27,017 nucleotides of DNA from a bacterium (GTDB taxonomy: Bacteria > JACRDZ01 > JAJRWM01), in NCBI GenBank assembly GCA_024276815.1, contig JAJRWM010000171.1, positions 1-27,017 of the forward strand, read 5' to 3'. Both the position numbers and the translations under genes were made by a program. Of the stretch, positions 22,381 to 27,017 are shown piece after piece. The stretch's first letter is position 1, and every line of letters begins with the position of its first letter. The notes beneath the pieces are model-generated. The model made no database searches. It was not told the DNA's origin and saw nothing but the letters and a program-made list of their open reading frames with translations.

Positions 22381-23691
22381 ATGGTTGATATCAGGGCTTT
22401 TAAAGGAACACTGTATAATCCTGAAAATATTGATAATTTAGCGAAGGTCACCGCCCCGCCTTACGATATAATTTCTCCGGCCCAGCGTGAGAATTATGAA
22501 AAAAAACACGAGCATAATATTGTGCGGCTGATCCTCAGCCAGGACCGGGATAACGATATTCCGACCAACAACAAATATACCAGAGCGACAGATTTACTTA
22601 ATGACTGGCTGAATAAGGACGTTTTGCGTATCGACAGCGAAGAAGCTCTGTACATTTATGAACAGCGGTTCGAAGCTAAGGAGCGCACCTTCCAGCGGGT
22701 AGGCTTTATCTGCCGGGTCAAGATCGAGGATTTCTCAACGGGCGTCATCCTGCCCCATGAAAAAACCTACGCCGGCGCGAAAACCGACCGCCATAACCTG
22801 CTGCGGGCCGCAAAAACCAATTTCAGCCAGATATTTTCCTTGTTCCAGGATGAAGAAAACAAGGTGGACCAGGTTCTAGACACTACCCGCGAGGAACCGC
22901 CGGCGTTTGATATTGTTGATGAGGACAATATTCGACACAAAATCTGGCGCATGACTGATCCGGCCCGGATTGAAAAAATCAGGGAAACGCTCAAAAACAA
23001 ACAGATCTTTATCGCTGACGGGCATCACCGTTACGAATCATCGCTGAATTATCGTGACGAAATGCGTGGTAAAAATAGTGGCCATAACGGTGAGGAGCCG
23101 TATAATTTCACCATGATGATGATGGTCAGCATGAGTAACCCGGGGCTTATTATCCTGCCCACTCACCGTATGCTCAAAGGTGTCAAGGATTTCACAACGG
23201 AAAAGTTCATTGAAACAGTCCGGCCGTATTTTGAGGTGGAAGTAATCGGGTTTACGCCGGAGAATAAGCTGGAAAAGCTCGCCGCCATCGAAGAGAAAAT
23301 CGAAGAGATGCATCATCACGATCACGTTTTCTGCCTGTATACCGCTAAAGAGTTCATCTTCCTGAAGTTGAAAGACATCGCGCCGGTTTTAGAGCAGGTG
23401 GCTGAACCTCGTACCGATGAATGGAAAAAACTGGATGTTACCATTCTCCACCACTTCATCCTGAAAAATCTCATGAATTATGTCCCGGAAACCGGGCAGG
23501 TCAAATATACGCCATTCGCCAAATTATTGGTGGAAAAGGTTGATAACCAGGATTTCGAAATGGGTTTTATTTTAGCGCCAACCAAAATCGAGGAAGTGCG
23601 GAACATCGCCGCGCTGCATGAGATCATGCCGCAAAAATCGACCTATTTCTACCCCAAGCTGCTTACCGGCCTGGTAATTAATAAACATTAA
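22381..23691 (+). CDS. DUF1015 family protein
   Basis: A 436-residue cytoplasmic protein of the widespread DUF1015 (COG4198) family. Conserved landmarks are IRAFKGTLYNP and VTAPPYDIISPAQRENY at the N-terminus, VGFICRVKIEDFSTGVILPHEKTY, and IADGHHRYESSLNYRDEM at about residues 215-232. In the C-terminal half is HHFILKNLM. The GHHRY element recalls the GxHR element of ParB/Srx-fold nucleotide-dependent enzymes, including serine kinases of the SerK/SbnI type. A kinase-like role is therefore possible, but I treat it as an inference. ATG 22381 is chosen with GAGGAG 11 bases upstream; a TTG at 22339 overlaps the -10 box and cannot be the start. It has its own strong promoter and no obvious operon partner. 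Confidence 0.88.
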   Translation: MVDIRAFKGTLYNPENIDNLAKVTAPPYDIISPAQRENYEKKHEHNIVRLILSQDRDNDIPTNNKYTRATDLLNDWLNKDVLRIDSEEALYIYEQRFEAKERTFQRVGFICRVKIEDFSTGVILPHEKTYAGAKTDRHNLLRAAKTNFSQIFSLFQDEENKVDQVLDTTREEPPAFDIVDEDNIRHKIWRMTDPARIEKIRETLKNKQIFIADGHHRYESSLNYRDEMRGKNSGHNGEEPYNFTMMMMVSMSNPGLIILPTHRMLKGVKDFTTEKFIETVRPYFEVEVIGFTPENKLEKLAAIEEKIEEMHHHDHVFCLYTAKEFIFLKLKDIAPVLEQVAEPRTDEWKKLDVTILHHFILKNLMNYVPETGQVKYTPFAKLLVEKVDNQDFEMGFILAPTKIEEVRNIAALHEIMPQKSTYFYPKLLTGLVINKH

Positions 23692-23743
23692 AAAGGTTCC
23701 CCCGCGAATTCACGCCCCGGTAAATAATCTTCTTAACTTTTTA

Positions 23744-23772
23744 TTGCTATGTATTCCGCGATGTGTTATATT
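23744..23772 (+). promoter_or_regulatory. Predicted promoter of the ModE-like gene
   Basis: TTGCTA (23744-23749), a 17-base spacer, then TATATT (23767-23772). The -10 box lies inside the operator at 23764-23787, so bound regulator would block the polymerase, consistent with autorepression. Confidence 0.55.
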
Positions 23773-23787
23773 TCTCAAAACATAACG
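23764..23787 (+). promoter_or_regulatory. ModE-type operator in front of the regulator gene
   Basis: Interrupted palindrome TGTTAT-N12-ATAACG. Read on the opposite strand, the element at 24215-24238 is identical at 22 of 24 positions, including 11 of the 12 spacer bases. ModE boxes of other bacteria share the TAT...ATA-AACG type of half-site. It overlaps the -10 box of the regulator promoter. Confidence 0.7.
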
Positions 23788-23805
23788 GTGGGTGCTATAA
23801 TCATC

Positions 23806-24144
23806 ATGGTAAAAAAGAAAATCGCTTTGGCCAAGGACGCTGTGACGGCCGGCTTGCTTGAAGAAGATATTCAGGTCAGGGGACGGCTGTGGGTTACCAG
23901 GAACGAAGAGACCTATTTAAGCTGGGGGCGTATCCGCCTGTTGGAAAATATCAGGCTGACCAGTTCCATCTCCGCCGCGGCCCGCAATATGAAGATGTCT
24001 TACAGTCACGCCTGGAAGCTGGTGAAAGCAATGAATGAACTGAGCGGGATACCGCTTGTCGAGAGCCGGGCCGGCGGTTCCGGCGGCGGCGGCGCCCACT
24101 TAACCGAGGCCGGGGAAAAAGTAGTGGAGTCTTTTGGCGGCTGA
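23806..24144 (+). CDS. ModE-type winged-helix regulator, DNA-binding domain only
   Basis: A 112-residue protein matching the N-terminal DNA-binding half of ModE. The residues about 51-76 (LTSSISAAARNMKMSYSHAW) form the helix-turn-helix. The wing LVESRAGGSGGGGAHLTEAG carries the glycine-rich ModE signature. Full ModE adds two Mop/TOBE domains that bind molybdate; these are absent, so molybdate sensing must be indirect or by a partner. ATG 23806 is the best start, though the ribosome binding site is weak; an in-frame ATG at 23749 would precede the promoter -10. It is followed by modABC in the same direction and flanked by matching operators. It probably controls itself and the transporter. Confidence 0.87.
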   Translation: MVKKKIALAKDAVTAGLLEEDIQVRGRLWVTRNEETYLSWGRIRLLENIRLTSSISAAARNMKMSYSHAWKLVKAMNELSGIPLVESRAGGSGGGGAHLTEAGEKVVESFGG

Positions 24145-24214
24145 TCAATGATTTTCAGGGCTGGTTGACAAAGCGTGATTTAACCGGCCTGATGACCTGA
24201 TTTTTTTTCTTTCA

Positions 24215-24238
24215 CGTTATGTTTTGAGAAAAATAACG
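24215..24238 (+). promoter_or_regulatory. ModE-type operator in front of modA
   Basis: Interrupted palindrome CGTTAT-N12-ATAACG, 21 bases before the modA ATG. It is the inverted twin of the element at 23764-23787. A weak -10-like TATGTT (24218-24223) lies inside it. The position fits repression of modABC when molybdate is plentiful. Confidence 0.72.
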
Positions 24239-24258
24239 AAGGGGGCGTCGGTTCAAGA

Positions 24259-25047
24259 ATGAAAAAGTATTTACTATTGAGTTTGTTTTTGGTTGTGTTA
24301 ATCGCTAAAAACTCATACTCCAAAGTTGAGGACCGGTCAGTTCTTGTCTTCGCGGCCGCTAGTACCGCCAACGCGGTAAGCGAGATCGCCAAGGTTTATG
24401 AAAAACAGACCAAGGTCAGGGTCAAGCTCTCCTTCGCTTCCTCCTCAACCCTGGCCAAGCAGATTGAAAACGGCGCTCCGGTGGATATTTTCATTTCCGC
24501 CAACCCTGAATGGCTGGACTATCTGAAGATTGAGCAAAACTTCGCTCGCAGCAAAAGGATAGATTTGCTGGGCAATAAACTGGTCTTGATCGCCCCCAAA
24601 GAAAGCTCGGTCAGCATCAACATGGGAAATGTCGCCGATTTCTCCGAGACTTTCAGCGGCCAGTTCGCTATGGGCGACTCCTCGCATGTACCAGCTGGAA
24701 TCTATGGCAAACAAGCGCTGACCAACATGGGCTGGTGGCGCAATTTATCCCGGCGGACGGTAAACGCGCTTGATACCCGGATTGCCCTGACCTATGTCGA
24801 GCGCGGTGAAGCCGATCTGGGCCTTGTCTACCAAACCGATGTCTTAATCAGCGACCGGGTAAAAGTCGTGGGGAGGATCCCGGCGTCGCTTCATGAGCCC
24901 ATAATTTACCCAGCGGCCATTTTGAATCCCGGCAATGGCTTCGCCCGGGATTTTTTCGCTTTTTTAAGAACCAGAACGGCCCGGAAAATTTTTCGCGAAT
25001 TCGGCTTTGATCAACCTGAGACCGGTTTTATTAACCGGGAGCTTTAA
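24259..25047 (+). CDS. modA: Molybdate ABC transporter substrate-binding protein
   Basis: A 262-residue periplasmic oxyanion-binding protein. An N-terminal signal sequence (KKYLLLSLFLVVLIA, cleavage near residue 21) precedes the mature start VLVFAAASTANAVSEIAKVY, the family hallmark in which early serines contact molybdate. Further conserved stretches are FASSSTLAKQIENGAPVDIF, FAMGDSSHVPAGIYGKQAL and ERGEADLGLVYQTDV. No lipobox cysteine is seen, so the protein is predicted to be soluble in the periplasm, as in Gram-negative bacteria. GAAGGGGG lies upstream of the ATG. It is the first gene of the modABC unit; modB starts one base after its stop. Confidence 0.94.
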   Translation: MKKYLLLSLFLVVLIAKNSYSKVEDRSVLVFAAASTANAVSEIAKVYEKQTKVRVKLSFASSSTLAKQIENGAPVDIFISANPEWLDYLKIEQNFARSKRIDLLGNKLVLIAPKESSVSINMGNVADFSETFSGQFAMGDSSHVPAGIYGKQALTNMGWWRNLSRRTVNALDTRIALTYVERGEADLGLVYQTDVLISDRVKVVGRIPASLHEPIIYPAAILNPGNGFARDFFAFLRTRTARKIFREFGFDQPETGFINREL

Positions 25048-25048
25048 A

Positions 25049-25735
25049 TTGTCCGGTTTTATCCTTACTACCGATGAAGCCAGCGCGCTTATGTTGTCGC
25101 TCAAGGTAGGTTTTTGGTGTGTGATTACCACTCTGCCCGCGGGTATCTTCTGCGGCTGGTTGCTGGCGAGAAAACAGTTCCGGGGTAAGGTGATACTGGA
25201 CAGTTTTCTGCATCTGCCACTGGTCTTGCCGCCGGTGGTCACCGGTTATCTGTTGCTGGTCGCTTTTGGCAAAACGGGCTTTATCGGCCGAGGACTTTTC
25301 CTGTTAACCGGCTGGCGGCTCTCGTTTAGTTGGCAGGGTGCGGTCCTGGCTTCGGCCGTGGTGGGATTCCCCTTGATGGTTCGTTCGATTCGGCTGTCAA
25401 TCGAAGCGGTTGACGTGCAACTTGAGGAAGCGGCTCGTAGTTTGGGGGCATCACCGCGGAAAGTTTTTTTTTCCTTAACTCTTCCCCTGTCCTTGCCCGG
25501 TGTTTTCACCGGCGCCTTGCTTTCCTTCGCCCGCAGCCTGGGGGAATTCGGCGCGACCATCACCTTTGTCGGCAATATCAGCGATAAAACCCGCACCCTG
25601 CCCCTGGCTATCTTCAGCTTCCTGCAACGTCCCAACGGCGAGCAGGCCGCTTTCCGCCTGGTGCTCATTTCAGTCATCCTGTCTTTTGCGGCGCTGCTGG
25701 CCAGTGAATTCATCGCCGGGAGAGGTCGAGAGTAA
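25049..25735 (+). CDS. modB: Molybdate ABC transporter permease
   Basis: Inner-membrane permease of about 228 residues, normal for ModB, with five or six membrane segments. The cytoplasmic coupling motif is EEAARSLGASPRKVFFSLTLPLSLPG (the EAA loop), which contacts the ATPase. LPLVLPPVVTGYLLL and ARSLGEFGATI are typical of the CysTWA/ModB group. TTG 25049 is chosen as start with GGGAG 7 bases upstream and one base after the modA stop. The longer in-frame alternative from 25007 would overlap modA by 41 bases. modC follows after 2 bases. Confidence 0.93.
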   Translation: MSGFILTTDEASALMLSLKVGFWCVITTLPAGIFCGWLLARKQFRGKVILDSFLHLPLVLPPVVTGYLLLVAFGKTGFIGRGLFLLTGWRLSFSWQGAVLASAVVGFPLMVRSIRLSIEAVDVQLEEAARSLGASPRKVFFSLTLPLSLPGVFTGALLSFARSLGEFGATITFVGNISDKTRTLPLAIFSFLQRPNGEQAAFRLVLISVILSFAALLASEFIAGRGRE

Positions 25736-25737
25736 AC

Positions 25738-26817
25738 ATGTTAAAAGCTGATTTATCCTGGCGAAGTAAAAACTTTTCGCTTGAGGTTGACTTGGCGATG
25801 ACGAGTTCACCTCTCGCTCTTTTCGGGGTTTCGGGAGCCGGTAAATCGACCTTGTTAAAGCTGGTCGCCGGGTTAATCACGCCTGACAGGGGGCGAATAA
25901 GCCTGGGAGGAACCGTTCTTTTCGACTCGGAAAAAAACATTAATATCCCGCCGGAAAAAAGACGCATCGGGTATGTTTTCCAGGATGGTCGGCTGTTTCC
26001 CAATCTGAATGTCGAAAAAAATCTCTTGTATGGCTTCAGCTTGATACCCTTGGCTGAGAGAAAGCTGGGGCTGGGGCGGGTTTGTGATATTTTGGCTCTT
26101 CGTCTCCTCCTGAAAAGGAGGGTCAGCAACCTGTCGGGCGGGGAAAAGCAAAGAGTCGCCCTGGGGCGGGCGTTGCTACTTTCGCCCAGATTACTTTTAA
26201 TGGACGAACCGCTGGCCGCTTTGGACGCCGGCTTAAAAAGCCAGATAATCTCCTTTATCCGGCGGATCAAGGACGAGTTCAGGATACCAATTATCTACGT
26301 CAGCCATTCCTTGAGGGAAATATTACAACTGACCAGGGAGATCGCCGTTATGAACAGGGGGCGTCTTTTAGCCGGCGGCGACTACTATTCAGTAATCAAC
26401 GAACCAACGGTTTTTCAGCTTGCTAATTCACTGGGGCTGGAAAACATCCTGCCGGTGACCATCTTGCGTCATGATGAGAAATATCAGATCACTTTTGTCG
26501 ATCTGAGGGGGCAGGAATTATGTATTCCCCATCTTGACCAACCGGTTGGCGGGCGGCATTACATCAGCATTTCCCCCGCTGATATTGTCATCTCGAAAGA
26601 GCGGCAGAAAAACATCTCGGCCCAGAACGCGCTAGCGGGCAAAGTCCACAATATCGCCGTGGTAGGCGACCGGGTCCTGGTTCAAATCGATATCGGGTTA
26701 TTGTTGCTCTCCGAGATTACCATCAAGGCTACTGAAAAACTGGAATTAAAGAAGGGCAGTTCCATCTATTGTCTGATAAAAACCTATGCCTGCCGTCCGC
26801 TTGGCCTGAACGCTTGA
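25738..26817 (+). CDS. modC: Molybdate ABC transporter ATP-binding protein
   Basis: A 359-residue ATPase that powers molybdate import. Walker A is GVSGAGKST (residues 30-38), the Q loop is in YVFQDGRLFP, the ABC signature is LSGGEKQRVALGRAL (132-146), Walker B is LLLMDEPLAALD (153-164), and the switch histidine is in VSHS. The C-terminal part after about residue 290 (ALAGKVHNIAVVGDRVLVQI and on) is a Mop/TOBE domain that can bind molybdate and, in other bacteria, trans-inhibits the transporter. It is the last gene of the modABC unit. Because the local ModE-type protein lacks its own Mop domains, this domain is the only molybdate-sensing module visible here. Confidence 0.94.
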   Translation: MLKADLSWRSKNFSLEVDLAMTSSPLALFGVSGAGKSTLLKLVAGLITPDRGRISLGGTVLFDSEKNINIPPEKRRIGYVFQDGRLFPNLNVEKNLLYGFSLIPLAERKLGLGRVCDILALRLLLKRRVSNLSGGEKQRVALGRALLLSPRLLLMDEPLAALDAGLKSQIISFIRRIKDEFRIPIIYVSHSLREILQLTREIAVMNRGRLLAGGDYYSVINEPTVFQLANSLGLENILPVTILRHDEKYQITFVDLRGQELCIPHLDQPVGGRHYISISPADIVISKERQKNISAQNALAGKVHNIAVVGDRVLVQIDIGLLLLSEITIKATEKLELKKGSSIYCLIKTYACRPLGLNA

Positions 26818-26961
26818 AGCTTCCCCCAATTACCTTCGGCGCGATAACAGGGTCATTCAATTATTCGATTTAAGGCGGCGGTGCGGCGTGGAGGGAGATC
26901 TTTGCCAATAACAGGGGATAGTGAAACTTGTTGACATTTAAAGTTTTTGGGAAAGGGGTGT

Positions 26962-26996
26962 GGGGAAGAACCTTTTTGGGAAAAAAGGTTTGCCCC
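26962..26996 (+). repeat. Stem-loop after modC
   Basis: AACCTTTTT (26969-26977) pairs perfectly with AAAAAGGTT (26982-26990) over a GGGA loop. GGGG at 26962-26965 and CCCC at 26993-26996 can extend the stem across a small internal loop. It lies about 145 bases after modC, with no T tract on the + strand. It is a repetitive palindrome or a terminator for something beyond the window edge. The rest of 26818-27017 shows no gene. Confidence 0.5.
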
Positions 26997-27017
26997 GCAA
27001 AAATGTAATCAATATTA

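Noticed and set aside
23796-23801. TATAAT as the -10 box of the ModE-like gene
   Set aside because: It lies only 4 bases before the start codon and has no -35 match at the right spacing.
24165-24170. TTGACA as the -35 box of modA
   Set aside because: No acceptable -10 hexamer occurs 16-18 bases downstream.

Overview
This is a bacterial chromosomal window of about 27 kb with middling base composition. Nearly every real gene is on the + strand and most are tightly packed. It looks like an uncultured, Gram-negative-type lineage. The signs are a lipoprotein signal peptide with a tetratricopeptide domain, a bactofilin, an M16 peptidase and a 6S RNA. The order cmk-plsC-ispH-rpsA is familiar from Firmicutes and some candidate phyla. 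I cannot assign a phylum from the sequence alone. There are no rRNA genes, phage genes, transposase genes or CRISPR arrays.

Layout. (1) 1-5.4 kb: the 3' part of an M16 zinc-peptidase gene, lysA (diaminopimelate decarboxylase), an HU-type DNA-binding protein, a TPR lipoprotein and a small beta-carbonic-anhydrase-like protein. (2) 5.8-12.5 kb: uvrC, one gene fusing a bactofilin to cytidylate kinase, plsC, ispH with an apparent AUU start overlapping plsC, rpsA interrupted by an in-frame TAA, and a small membrane protein. (3) 12.7-20.2 kb: tRNA-Val(GAC), infC (AUU start), rpmI (one-base frameshift), rplT, a KtrB/KtrA potassium uptake pair, pheS, pheT, a coiled-coil protein and zapA. (4) 20.3-23.7 kb: a GT-C-type membrane glycosyltransferase, a 6S RNA with its own promoter, and a DUF1015 gene behind a near-consensus sigma70 promoter. 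(5) 23.8-26.8 kb: a molybdate module made of a ModE-type regulator lacking the molybdate-binding domain and modA-modB-modC. Two nearly identical operators lie in front of the regulator and of modA.

The most interesting points are the bactofilin-cytidylate kinase fusion, the cluster of reading-frame anomalies in plsC/ispH, rpsA and rpmI, and two families of palindromic dispersed repeats. The repeat families share a related core, and every copy lies just upstream of a housekeeping gene (hup, uvrC, rpsA, pheT). The 6S RNA and the matched ModE-type operators are well supported by sequence structure. The rpsA stop and rpmI frameshift fall in essential ribosomal-protein genes, so base-calling or assembly error must be excluded before any recoding is claimed.
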